Assembly (NCBI GenBank): GCA_000320545.1
Contig: ADNK01003463.1
Span: 1 to 40,565 of the forward strand
DNA: 40,565 bases
DNA from: Bigelowiella natans CCMP2755
Taxonomy: Eukaryota > Cercozoa > Chlorarachniophyceae
Direction: 5' to 3'
In this document: one piece after another, positions 10,539 to 20,029 of the stretch
How the letters are laid out: every line of letters begins with the position of its first letter
Position numbering within the stretch: position 1 is the stretch's first letter
Program-made: the position numbers and the translations under genes
Notes under the pieces: model-generated
What the model was told of the DNA's origin: nothing
Databases searched by the model: none
Seen by the model: the letters and a program-made list of their open reading frames with translations, nothing else

Positions 10539-10556
10539 TCCCGTGTGTGGAAGCCA
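10539..10556 (-). other. Candidate primer-binding site
   Basis: Five bases inside the 5' LTR the minus strand reads TGGCTTCCACACACGG. It starts with TGG, as expected for pairing with a tRNA 3' CCA end. Which tRNA would prime is not determined. Confidence 0.55.
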
Positions 10557-10561
10557 AAGGT

Positions 10562-10887
10562 TGTTGCGCGTAAGGTGTTCACAGGCCGAGGCGCTACGTG
10601 CACAAGTAGGCAGGGGGGGGGAAAGGCACGTTTGCTTCCTTTTGAAGAGTTGTGTTTATTTTTATTAAAGATTATATTTTTATTAAATCGTGCACTGCGT
10701 AATCATTCGCGAAGCTTTCGCGAATGCCGCCGCACGTGGGGCAGCACACTTCCGGTGTGCTGCCATGAGTCCCGCCGGAACCCACGTGCCTATGCTGTAT
10801 TAATATCTACGTTATCTATATTCTATATCCGCGACAACCCCTTTGTTGTCGCACGTGACTTGTGCCCGCGTAGTGGTACGCGCTACA
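10562..10887 (-). repeat. 5' LTR
   Basis: Upstream LTR relative to the polyprotein and identical to the other LTR. It should contain promoter and transcript start; the AT-rich block around 10650-10690 is a plausible core but I cannot place a start. The polyprotein ATG is only 39 bp inside the element, so the leader beyond the LTR is very short. Confidence 0.97.
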
Positions 10888-11441
10888 ACAAGAACCACGC
10901 GCCGCGAGTTGCTGAACCCACGTGTGAAGGCCACAAACGCGCTTCGTTGCGCAATCGCGATCACGATCGCCACACGTGCGTCGAAAGCAAATCAAAACTC
11001 CCACGCAAACGCGAGCTCAGATTGCAATGTGTGTGAGTGTGAAAACCATCTCGTGAAACATGACATGAGGAATGTGCGAAGTGCAATGACAACGGCGATG
11101 TTCTCTTCACAAAGCGGAAACGTGTGCACGCCACATGCGGTCATGCCATGTGTTCCATCTGAGCAAAGTTGTGCGCATGGCGTCGAGTGCCGAATGTGAT
11201 TTGCATCACGTCAGAACAAACAGCACTTGCAGCGTTCTGCACTCGACATTGCAAGGCACAAATGATGCCTTTTCATGCCAATTCAGCCGCGTCAATGATG
11301 TGTTACGAACATGCCAGTGCATTCGCAACACTCAGCCGAGAACAGCGACATGCATGCGTCTCATCAATCTCCAGATCGGCTCACAAGGTCATGAGAGAAT
11401 GCCACAAAATGAACACGTCTCCATGTGTGTGACTCATCCAA
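10888..11441. other. Non-coding flank with palindrome 1
   Basis: Between the 5' LTR and the stop of the minus-strand gene. It contains palindrome 1 (11302-11329). Short plus-strand open frames exist but do not look coding. It would include the 3' UTR of the 11442-14237 gene. Confidence 0.5.
11302..11329 (+). repeat. 28-bp palindrome, copy 1
   Basis: Arms GTTACGAA and TTCGCAAC around the 12-bp core CATGCCAGTGCA. It lies downstream of the minus-strand gene and outside any proposed intron. Confidence 0.85.
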
Positions 11442-14237
11442 TCAATCACAAAAACTACCATCATCATCATCACTAGAAGATGACATGAAAGTGTCATCTC
11501 CACTGCTGTCATCCATTCCAACATCAGTGTCAGCACAAGGGTCGGCGTGCATGGGTTTCGGTGCTTTGTCCAATCTCCTTGATTTGCGTGTTGGAACCTG
11601 ATGGAAAAGACAGTTGATGTGTGAAAAAGAGCTGATTCATGCATGCAACGTCACCGAGCTAGTGTGTGCATCTCGTGAAGTGTGTTCTTGGAGTCTTTGC
11701 CTTCTTGTTGCGTTGTGAACAATGCGCAAATCTGCGCCAATTGATGCTGAGCTTGTTTCATCATCACCTTCATCGTGTTGCATCGCATCTTCATTTGAAC
11801 TTGGTTCGTCGCTGTCATCGTGTTTGTGTTCACTCGTGTGGTCTGTGCTGGAACTGTCTGATTCACACTCGGGGTGATGCCTAGCCATGTTGCTTCGAAA
11901 CCATTCTGGGCCAGAGTGAATCAGCTCAATGATTTGTTTCTCGAAAGAAGCGATGTGATGCTTGATGCGGGTTTTGTCCATGTGATCAGATTGTTGGTTG
12001 AGTTTTGTTTTGTGCATGTCAACATTGTTTGCAGTTGAACAGCACTTGTTGCAAGTGCATTTCACGTCATCGTCGTGCGATGATTTGTCTTTCACAACTT
12101 GAACAAGGTGTTTGATTCGCTCCATGAACCAATTGGATGTCTTTTGCAAGTTCGGAGTGTTGTTTCTGATTTCTGGTTGTTTCCGCTGAAGGTGTCCTTC
12201 TCCCATGGAAGTGCAAAGTGTTTTGGTGCTGTTCCACATTGTTTTCATGACCTTGAAGTGTTCATTTGCATGTTTGATGTCTTCAGAATGGGTGTCCCGA
12301 ATCACTTTGCGACCACAAATTGACAACATGGATTCACCAGGCTCTTCATTGCCATGGTTTGGACTTTTGCTGAAGTTCAACCAGAAATCAGTGGAGGCAT
12401 TTCGGTGCATCTCAAGAACAATGTGGTTCATGCATGTGTTCCTTCCACGTTGCCTGTGTCCAAAATTGGCAAAAGCTGCTGTGACATTTTTGTGCAAACT
12501 GAAAAGCATTTGAAAGTCGTCGACTTTCAAAGCGATCACGTAATCGTGCAGCAACGGCGTGCAAAACCGAAGCAAAGAGCACCAAGAATCCAGTTCTTCC
12601 CTCTCTGGGATGTGTTGTCGATGAACGCTGCAAGCTGGACACTTGTCAAACGATTCTTTGTTGTCAATGTTCCAGTTGGCATCCAAAATCTCGTCCATTT
12701 CACACTTTTCACCAGAGTGTGTCACTCTTGAGAGTGAAAAAAAGTGCACAATGTGCGCGATGTGCTTTGGTTTCGATTTCCATTTCTGCCCAGGGTGCAG
12801 TTTTGCAAACAATGGCATGAAAACATCTTTGTGGCTTCTCCATGCGAGCATGGAAAGAAACTTGCAAGAGTGCCACCATCCCAGAACAGGCATGATCAAG
12901 TTCCTCACATCCAAAATGTGTGAACTTTTTGACCAAAATGCCTGAGTGATGACACACAAGGTTGCGAACACACCAGCACATTCGCAACAAAGTGGAACAT
13001 TGTGAATGACCTTCAAAATCCTTTCACAAATGGCCACATCCGAAACCACCGCAATCATGCAATTTTGTGGAATGTTCTGTTTGCACAAGCTCAACAAAAT
13101 CTTGAATGGTCCTTCACTTGCCGAGACGTTGTGTTCGTTCATCTCGCAAGGTTGCACGTGTGATGGAGCGTCGACCCGGTTTTTCACGGCCTTGATGTGT
13201 GCGTTCCTTTTCTTTTCATCTGCCACACATCTTGTCACAGTGTCCACTGTCACTTTGATGGGCACATGCCTGATGTCCCATTTCAAACACAAAGCAACAC
13301 CGGACAAATTGAACTCAGCTTCGTCGATGAAACGCATGAACCAATTGGATTTGTCACTGAACAATGAGGTGACATCACATTGAGGATGTCCCTTCTCAAT
13401 GTGCCAACATGGTTTCTTGACAAAAGGATGGATTGCACTCGGATGCTTCTCAACAGCTGCTGCACACCATTGACAGTTTTTGTGCACATTGTTTCCTCTT
13501 GGCATTTGAACTGCCAACGCTTTCCCGTGATTGTCAATCCACATCAAGCTCAGTTTTGATTCTCTGATTTCCACATCACTCTCAATGCGGAGTTGTTTGC
13601 ATCTCCTCAAGAATGAAGATTTTCCACCACCAATCCCAATCTTGGACAAAAGTTTTGCACCATTTGGTGATGAGCCTCTGAACCGCAATGACATTGACAA
13701 GTGTTTCCACTTGGATTGCAACCGCTCATGCTCCACACTGAGAGCCAGGAGACCCATTGAAACAAAGTGTCGAATGCACGTGTTGAGATTCTTTTGATTC
13801 AATGCACATTTCAATTGTGAACAATGAGACAAATCCCTGAACGTGTTGCATTCTGTCTTCGATGCGAAGTGGGTGCAGAAAATCTCGAATGACTCGAAGC
13901 CAAAGAAACCTGTTTGACAGTTGCAATGTCGTTTGTTCATTGCAAACGTTGTGAAGCATGCCTTCAGTTGGGAACAATCTCCTTCCGACTTGAAAAACAT
14001 CCAAATGAATGTCATCCGATTTGGATTTCATCAAACTCTTCTCCAGTTCGACCAATCTTGTCCTGAATCCTTTCCATGCAAATCTTGACTGACGACGTTC
14101 ATTCTTTCCACTGATCACAAACGTGTGTCATGAGTTGCGAATGTGCCAGCATGTTCGCAACACAATTTCTTGAACATCATTTTTGCATTGTGAATTGAAA
14201 CAAGACGTTGAGTTGAATGTGGATCTTGAAGTTGCAT
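11442..14237 (-). CDS. Element protein of unknown function (transposase candidate)
   Basis: Proposed exons on the minus strand: 14202-14237, 13910-14103, 13011-13836, 11655-12941 and 11442-11597 (2499 nt, 832 residues, phases consistent). The start ATG at 14237 is the first in frame, but upstream exons are possible because the frame is open further up. The protein is rich in Cys and His, with clusters NCQWC...CWH...H..C at ~195-230, CPACSVHRQH and CTCNKCC, suggesting zinc binding. Around 350-400 it reads VVSDVAICERILK then IMPVLGWWHSCKF, which reminds me of unclassified proteins repeated in protist and cnidarian genomes, but I cannot name a family. The C-terminus is Ser/Asp/Glu-rich and ends SSSSDDDDGSFCD. 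Two introns (12942-13010 and 14104-14201) contain palindromes; 12942-13010 is 69 bp, in frame and stop-free, so it might be retained. Function is unknown; transposase is a guess from context. Confidence 0.6.
12961..12988 (-). repeat. 28-bp palindrome, copy 2 (intronic)
   Basis: Perfect arms GTTGCGAA/TTCGCAAC around a 12-bp core with CCAGC. It lies in the 69-bp minus-strand intron 12942-13010, ending 19 bp before the 3' splice site. Confidence 0.9.
14134..14161 (-). repeat. 28-bp palindrome, copy 3 (intronic)
   Basis: Perfect 8-bp arms around TGTGCCAGCATG. It lies in the minus-strand intron 14104-14201, 30 bp from the phase-correct 3' splice site (23 bp from an alternative CAG). Confidence 0.9.
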
Positions 14238-14720
14238 GTTCAATTGCACGTTGCTCAAAATGACAACAAAGTGCTTTTTGCAAATCAGGTCAACAAAGAA
14301 GCTACGAACACGAGCCGAAAAATTGATGTTTTGAAACTTCAATTTTTCGTTCGTGACGTTTTTCGCAATTTCACCGTGATCACAAATGCAAGAGGAGATC
14401 ACTCATTTGGCGCCTTGCAAGAGGGTGCTCTGGAGCATCACGTGCTCCGCAGCACATTTCGGAAACATTCGATTGTGCACGCCCAACTACGCTCACTCAC
14501 GAACCTCATTGTGCCAAAGCAAGGATGCGGTGAGCTCGACCACGAATGTGAGGGGTTCAATTTTGGGAAGTGTTCAGAACGTGAGACGGGGTTCGGGTGA
14601 CAGACTTGCACTTTCAATTGGAACTCGCAGCTCACATTGTTCACATCACTGACCATGCCGTGTTTGCATCACCTTCTGGGAAAATGCACTGTTTTGGATT
14701 CTGTCTGGTGCTTCTCTCGC
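14238..14720. promoter_or_regulatory. Divergent region between the two element genes
   Basis: About 480 bp separate the two proposed start codons, so it should hold a bidirectional promoter. The minus frame 14238-14402 is open and may be an upstream exon. No TATA-like box or repeat is clear to me. Confidence 0.4.
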
Positions 14721-17700
14721 ATGACAGATCCGAACAACTGTTGGCAGCTGCACGTCCAACAGCCCGTCGAAGCAGGCAAGCGGGCCCAATGGAAAAAGTG
14801 TGACGTGCACGCGCCAAAGAACACCGAGCGCCGCCAAGTCGCGAACCAGAAAGTGCTGAATGCGCTCACCGCGTCGGTGTTTTCCCCGGATGCTGGGAGG
14901 GAAACATTGGGTCTCAAACTTGACAAATGGGTTGAAAACAGCGCCATTGCAAGTGCAAGATCCAATGAATGCGCCAAGATGTCTCAATGCAAATCAAAAC
15001 AAGGCATTTGACAGCATCTTCGCATGTTTTGAAATGGAATTCTTGAATGTCACTGTTGTCAGATGTTGCAAAGGAATTCAAGAAGCACCTGAAGAACTTG
15101 AAGAAACTCCGCCAGGAACTTGCATCTCAAGACCAACCAGAATCGGTGTTGCAATTTCATCAATCAAAACATGGTGACGAACACACTGGCACATTCGCAA
15201 CATTGAAATCATTCTTTGAATGGTCGTCATCATCTGTGCCAAAGACGAAGGACAAGACAACTCCGGGCAAAGATGCGCCAAGTCAATCAGACTTGAACCT
15301 CCAGGGTGATCTTCCAGAAGGAATCACCATTGAAGGTCTTTTGGTTTTTTCACTTTCGTGCAAAACAACGTTGACTGTCTTTTGGTTCAGAGTGCGACAA
15401 AAATGTGAAGGAAGGAGAGGACACCAAAGTCAAGCTCGGAGCAGAAATGGAGGCATTTGTTGACAAGATCTTTCTGGGGACATGCGAGCTGAAGCTGGAC
15501 CAGCTTGTCGGTCCGGAACATGGGAAGACAGCTTCTCGGAAACTGAGGCAAGGGGAAGTGCGCAAGATTCGAGATTCAATGATGAGGAACCGGTCTGTTC
15601 ACATTGTGCTTGGCGCACTTGTTCGCCCTTCTGCGCCCGTGTACAAAGAGAAGCAAACTTCTCTCAAACGTTCACGGGTGGAACTCAAGCAATTCGTGTC
15701 GGAGAACACACTCCAAGTTCAAAATGGCACCTGGGCGGAAGTGATCGATGGGAATCACCGCCGCGTCGCACCACAAGAACCACTGGCAATCCACAATTCT
15801 GAACGTCATCGCAAAGTTGCTTGCAACGTTTTCTGCACAGATGACCCAGAGGACAACAAGATGATCCGCAAGTGTGGTCATCTTGTCAATGAAGCTGACA
15901 AAATCAGCATCAAGTCTGCAGTGTGGGATGCCATCGCCGAAATGAAGACTAGCCACCTGGAAGCCAAGGCATTTGACACCAGGTTGGGTCCGACTAGGTT
16001 TGCCAAAGAACACATTGGGGACTGGAAAGAGCTCACCAGCTCGCATTCCAAAGGTGGTCACGGTGCGACCTGCCTCAACTTGGTGGTTGGACTCGCACAG
16101 TGGAGCGAACACAGCTGGAACCTCTTGGAGAAGTTTTGCAACCCAGGACCCAACGATGCACATGACGCACCCAAGGACTTTGAATGGATCAGCAAGGTTC
16201 GCGGAATGGACGAGAAAGATTGCACGACAGAGATCAAGAAAGTCATGAGCCTCAAAGATTGCACCATCAAGCAAATGATCGTCAGTCTGCAAAAGAAACA
16301 ATGTGAGTCATCTTTTTTGTTTGTGTCACTGCAGCCTTGGTTCTGACGTCATCTGTGTTTCAGGGTCCAAATGCCTCACAAGTCTTTTCATGAAGAAACA
16401 TGACGTGTCATCATGGGAGGCATTGTGCGAGAAGTTTCAAGTTCCCAAGAACGACAAGTGGCTCAGTTTCGCAATCCAGTTCCACCTTGTCAAAAACAAG
16501 ATGGCTCCAGAGAAGAACAAGCGAGTCATTCCAGAGGTTGTGTTGAACAGTTTCCAGAATTGTGTTGATCAATGCAAGGCAAGACGTGCGATGGAGGATG
16601 CAGAAAGAATTCAACTCAAGGAAGATGCGATCGAGCTCAACATCGTCACCGGAGTCGTCGTCGAGAAACTAGGGATCGTCATGCAAAACAAGGGCAAATC
16701 AACAAGTGTGCACTTTTTTTCACAGTCACGAACATGCCAGCATTTTCGCAACACTGCACTTTTTTGTCAGATCACGTCTTTGTTGACACTCTTGTTGGAG
16801 CTTTCGACATCGGGCAGTCTTTCGACGACAAGCAACTCAACATCTACGTCAACAAGATCCATGCTGGCAAACAGCTGGATTTTGATCGCCACATCACTGG
16901 CGACTTCACCCTCACCATTCGGTGTCTCCCTGAAAACTCTGACTCTTTCAGTGAGCTCATCAACAAGTTTGGGTGTGACGACGTCGACGTGCTCTGTGCA
17001 TGCGAGCACGATCGACGTCCACAAAAGCCCAAGACCTCTTTCGCTCCGATGATTGACGCACACATCATCGCGAAGAACGGGTCTTGCGCGCAAGTGGACT
17101 TTGGGAAGCGCGAAAACCTCATCGTCACTTCGAGTCCAAAGTCCATCACCGTGGACGGCAAGCTTTTCGCGGTGGATGGAAAAGGCGATGTGATGGAACA
17201 TCTGTGCCTTGCTTTGCATGAGAAAAGATCCACTGTCCTCATTGCCCATGGTGGGCAAGGGTTCGACGCGTGTGCACTGTTGCACTCCACACGCAACTGC
17301 ATTCAGTTGAACCGCCACCAGGTGATCACCAACCTCACCAAGGCCAAAGTCCACTCGATGACTGCAACCAAGGATCCATCTTCTCAAAAAGCGCTGTTCG
17401 AGACCAAGTTCAATTCCATCTTGACCAAGCACAGTGCCCTTCAAAGTTTTGGAAAGCACTGGCATGACCTTGGCCGCATGGAGGGGAAGAAGCTCGCTGG
17501 TGGATCCGACGACGAAGAAACATCTCTTGTTGACATCGTCAAGAAAAGTGTCAGTGCAGCCAAAGGCAAAGGCATGCAACTCATTTTGATTGTTGCTCAT
17601 GCACTGGCATGTTCGCAACCCATGCATTTCTCAGGTGAGAAACGCCCTCACACTTTGCGTGCCAGAGTGTCTCCTGCGAAGAAGGCCAAGACCGCCAAGA

Positions 17701-17975
17701 CTGTGGGCAAGTCCATGAAGCGCCGCACGTCCGATCCTCCGCAGTGTGGCTTTTGCAAGAGGCCCGTTTTGCCCACCGAGCTTGGGCGATGTGCTGAATG
17801 CAACGAGGTCGGCCACAAGGATTGCTTGGCCCACAAGAGCATCAAGTTCAAGTTGCGATTCTGTTCTGAAGACTGCAAAAACACGCACGAACGGATTGCT
17901 CACGCGGCAGCAAAACTTTGGACAAAAAAAAAAAAAAAAACTGACCCATTTCCATGTGTCTCATCGCTTTCCTGA
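14721..17975 (+). CDS. ParB-like / PHD-finger protein of the element, possible methyltransferase-like region
   Basis: Exons: 14721-14952, 15063-15145, 15245-15335, 15391-16302, 16364-16705, 16771-17547 and 17635-17975 (2778 nt, 925 residues; 958 if the in-frame 15146-15244 is retained). Residues ~169-265 resemble the ParB N-terminal/sulfiredoxin-like fold: LKLDQLV, then QGEVRKIRDSMMRN, then WAEVIDGNHRRVA, the counterpart of the ParB 'vi.G.rR..A' box. In exon six, STVLIAHGGQGFDACALL with a following RNCIQLNRHQ resembles the glycine motif of permuted amino-methyltransferases, often fused to ParB domains in phages, but no DPPY motif is visible. Residues ~850-895 form a C4HC3 PHD-like finger: CGFC, CAEC, GHKDC, CSEDC. 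A 17-base A-run encodes a Lys stretch near the end. Introns 16706-16770 and 17548-17634 each hold a palindrome. Domain identities are from motif reading only. Confidence 0.6.
15174..15201 (+). repeat. 28-bp palindrome, copy 4
   Basis: Arms GTGACGAA/TTCGCAAC around CACACTGGCACA. It lies in a 99-bp in-frame segment (15146-15244) with GT and AG ends that may or may not be spliced. Confidence 0.85.
16725..16752 (+). repeat. 28-bp palindrome, copy 5 (intronic)
   Basis: Arms GTCACGAA/TTCGCAAC around CATGCCAGCATT, in the 65-bp intron 16706-16770, ending 18 bp before the exon. Confidence 0.9.
17592..17619 (+). repeat. 28-bp palindrome, copy 6 (intronic)
   Basis: Arms GTTGCTCA/TTCGCAAC around TGCACTGGCATG, in the intron 17548-17634, ending 15 bp before the exon. 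The left arm is the most diverged of the six. Confidence 0.85.
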
Positions 17976-18383
17976 TGAGAAAAAGCTCTGTCTGTGGTCT
18001 GTTCATCCTTTTTTGGCCACCTTGTTTCAATCTCAACTGCATGCATTTTTCAATGCAAATTCATTCAATGCAACATTTACATGCACAATTTTTCTTTGAT
18101 GCATTTCAAAACGCGCTTCATTTTGCAATTTGCTGACTTGCCTCCGTTTGCTCTCGCATCTGCCATGCACATGTTTGATTCGCTGACCCATTTGCACGTG
18201 TTCATTCTCATGCTGCGCTGCGTTCGCGATTTTTCCCCGCCATGTCAGTTCGCGCAATCGCAACTTTGGCTTTTGACAGCGCTCTCAAGCATCACATTTT
18301 GCGTCGATCGTGACAATTTTTGCCTCCAAAGTGGACAACCAAGCGAGGTGTTTCCAGACACTTGGTGTTGGCTGGACGCCACA
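17976..18383. other. Spacer between element genes
   Basis: About 400 bp, T-rich with many TGCATTT-like words around 18030-18120. An upstream-extended frame reaches into it from 18384 but looks non-coding. No promoter element is recognised. Confidence 0.4.
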
Positions 18384-18884
18384 ATGAGTCAGGAACATGC
18401 CACTCATTTGGATGAATCGTCATTGGCATCGACTCCATCAGGAAGCAGAAAGCGAGACTTCAGCGCCTTCACAGGCGTCGACGACCAGCCACAAGACGTT
18501 GCAGTGAAGAAATCGCCAGCATCCTTGCACGCAGCTTTGAAAAACGAAGCAGATGTGGAGACAAACGAAGCACACGTGGAGACAAATGCAGCATGTGTGG
18601 AGACAAAAATTGCAGAGACAGAGAAATCATCCAAGGAGGTGAAAGTGGCTGCAGGCTGCTGACTAGCTGAGCTGCTCAACGTGATGACCAAGTTGGAGGA
18701 CCAAGTCGCGGAACTGAAGGAGAACAAGGAGGGTGGAAAGAAATTGAAGAGGTTGAAGCGAGTGCCAAAAACGATGCAATCTGGTCTGGATTGGCCACAT
18801 TGGGCATCGACACGATGGATTTGCTCAGAGCCTTGCGCACCACGACACGCACAAACTCACATGCATGCATGTCTGGACGTCTAG
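18384..18884 (+). pseudogene. Small charged/coiled-coil ORF interrupted by one UGA
   Basis: From ATG at 18384 an open frame encodes MSQEHATHLDESSLAS, a basic SRKRDF patch and the repeat VETNEAH/VETNAAC/VETK, and reaches TGA at 18660-18662. The same frame then continues for 74 codons with coiled-coil-like LLNVMTKLEDQVAELKENKEG and a basic KKLKRLKR run. Both halves look coding and are separated only by this stop. It may be a decayed gene, a stop inside a missed intron, or readthrough. Small size, charge and position downstream of the ParB-like gene suggest an accessory protein of the element. No family is recognised. Confidence 0.4.
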
Positions 18885-18900
18885 ACGTGCACGTCCAGAC
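18871..18900. repeat. Perfect inverted repeat
   Basis: Arms GTCTGGACGT (18871-18880) and ACGTCCAGAC (18891-18900) with a 10-bp spacer that itself overlaps the palindromes CGTCTAGACG and ACGTGCACGT. It follows a CATGCATGCATG run and could fold as a cruciform or RNA hairpin at the end of the element's last ORF. Confidence 0.7.
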
Positions 18901-19826
18901 GTGTCCAGGTGCGCGCTGCACATCGTGGAGCTACCCACCTGTGATGCAACTTGGCGCAGCCAGCGCAGCGCACGTCATTGCAAGCGCACGAATCATTTCA
19001 TGCACCGTGTGCAGCAGCAGCAGTGATGGTGGACAACGACGCTGGAATGTGATGTGCGTGACACGTGCAGCACAAACCATGTGACACTCAGATTGATGTG
19101 TGGCCCATGAGGGCTCCATGGCGCACCGCGTTTTCGGCTCTGGGTGCAGCAGCATGCAACGCAACACCGCACCAAGTGACACTTGAAAACTTGCGAACGT
19201 GATGAGAAACAACGCTCAAGCAAGCGATGCACACTGCACATGCATGATCGATGCATGCCTGCGATCTGGCGATTCGTGCCTGTGATGAATTTGCTGATGC
19301 ACATTGAATTTGGACCAGCCACAGCCAGCGAACGTGCAAGCGCATGTCACAGCGCACAAGCATCACTGTGTCTGTTGTCTCTTGCACTTCTTCGTTGCGC
19401 ATTGCCTGTCTCCTGCTCTTTGTTGAGTTGTCACGTCCACAATGGACACAGTGACAGCATGTGCAATGCACATGTGATGTCACGTGTCTGTGATAGACAT
19501 AGTAATGGCACATGTAATATGTACATGACATTACGTGTCTATGATGTCCTCAAGCAACAAGCCCAGTGCAGAACTGTTGCCGCCAGCAGTCAAACAAGTC
19601 ACGCACGCGTGGTGCGACACACAGCAATGTGAACGAACCTTCGGCGACTGCTGGACTGGGTCACTGCGCGCGTGAGCAGAGAGACGGAGAAAAGAAAAAC
19701 TGGCATCAATCAGACAACCTCATCTGATTGCATTCTGAAGTCGGAAAAAAAAATGATGTGGCAAGTGGCAAGCAGGTCAAAGCCAAAGTTGTGCAAAAAT
19801 CGCAGGATTTCAAAAAGTGTTTTGTT
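18901..19826. other. Gene-free stretch before the tRNA cluster
   Basis: CATG/GTGCA-rich to about 19560, including a direct repeat of the type CACATGTGATGTCACGTGTC / CATGTACATGACATTACGTG near 19465-19540. AT-richer sequence then leads to the tRNA units. No convincing coding frame. On the minus strand a T5 run (complement of 19812-19816) could terminate RNA polymerase III transcription of the cluster. Confidence 0.45.
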
Positions 19827-19899
19827 GCACCCAGTCAGAATTGAGCCGACAATTTCTCTGGAGTGAGCAGGGCGTGGTGACCATTGTCACCATAAGTGC
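19827..19899 (-). tRNA. tRNA-like unit A (degenerate)
   Basis: The minus strand folds with a 7-bp acceptor stem (GCACTTA/TGGGTGC) and a 5-bp T-stem (GTCGG/CTGAC) around a CTCAATT loop. A stem CCCTG/CAGAG (one mismatch) around CTCACTC would give anticodon CAC. Total length is 73 nt. The D-arm is longer than normal and the T-loop lacks its first T, so this is probably a pseudogene or a tRNA-derived unit. Confidence 0.35.
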
Positions 19900-19919
19900 T
19901 TGAATGATGAGAATGAGCA

Positions 19920-19987
19920 GGCTCCGGAGGGAATTGAACCCTCCACCCATGGTTCGTAGCCGTGGGACCGGATCCACCGGCGAAGCC
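19920..19987 (-). tRNA. tRNA-like unit B (Arg-ACG-like)
   Basis: 68 nt. Perfect acceptor stem GGCTTCG/CGGAGCC (one G-T), T-arm GAGGG-TTCAATT-CCCTC and anticodon loop CTACGAA (ACG) on a stem with one mismatch. The D-region is a compact CCGG-TGGAT-CCGG hairpin without the usual bases 8-9. It is nearly identical to unit D. Confidence 0.45.
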
Positions 19988-20029
19988 CATGATCTCGGAG
20001 AATCGAGCTCCGAGGTGGACAAGCGTCTA

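Larger units (their letters stand above)
5172..10887 (-). mobile_element. Complete Ty3/gypsy-type LTR retrotransposon
   Basis: The element runs from a 5'-TG...CA-3' LTR at 10562-10887 to its copy at 5172-5497 and is transcribed leftwards. A 4-bp target duplication ACAA flanks it (5168-5171 and 10888-10891). It has a candidate primer-binding site, a polypurine tract and one uninterrupted Gag-Pol frame. Domain order protease, RT, RNase H, integrase is that of Ty3/gypsy (Metaviridae) rather than Ty1/copia. The LTRs look identical over all 326 bp and the frame is intact, so insertion is recent and the copy may still be active. Confidence 0.97.
10888..19660. mobile_element. Putative large selfish element, ends unresolved
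   Basis: This block differs from its surroundings: introns of 45-110 bp without microsatellites, TG/CA-rich sequence, two divergent genes with no resemblance to standard cellular genes, and six 28-bp palindromes restricted to 11302-17619. It sits beside a tRNA cluster, a common insertion neighbourhood. I found no terminal inverted repeats or target duplication by eye, so 'element' is inference and the ends given are only where the composition changes. The left flank is shared with the LTR retrotransposon insertion. Confidence 0.45.

Noticed and set aside
11135-11476. Plus-strand frame ending in poly-His
   Set aside because: It overlaps the last exon of the minus-strand element gene, has no family resemblance, and the His run is the antisense of that exon's Asp codons. 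A plus-strand exon containing palindrome 1 cannot be fully excluded.
13600-13640. Walker A ATP-binding motif GIGGGKSS in the minus-strand element protein
   Set aside because: Spacing does not fit GxxxxGK[ST], no Walker B was found, and no surrounding fold was recognisable.
14238-14402. Calling a start at 14402 for the minus-strand element gene
   Set aside because: The frame begins with GTG after an in-frame stop. The first ATG is at 14237, so I used it and left upstream exons open.
11302-17619. CRISPR-like array from the six palindromes
   Set aside because: Spacing is 0.9-1.7 kb and irregular, copies differ in the core and lie within eukaryotic genes. There are no spacers and no Cas genes.
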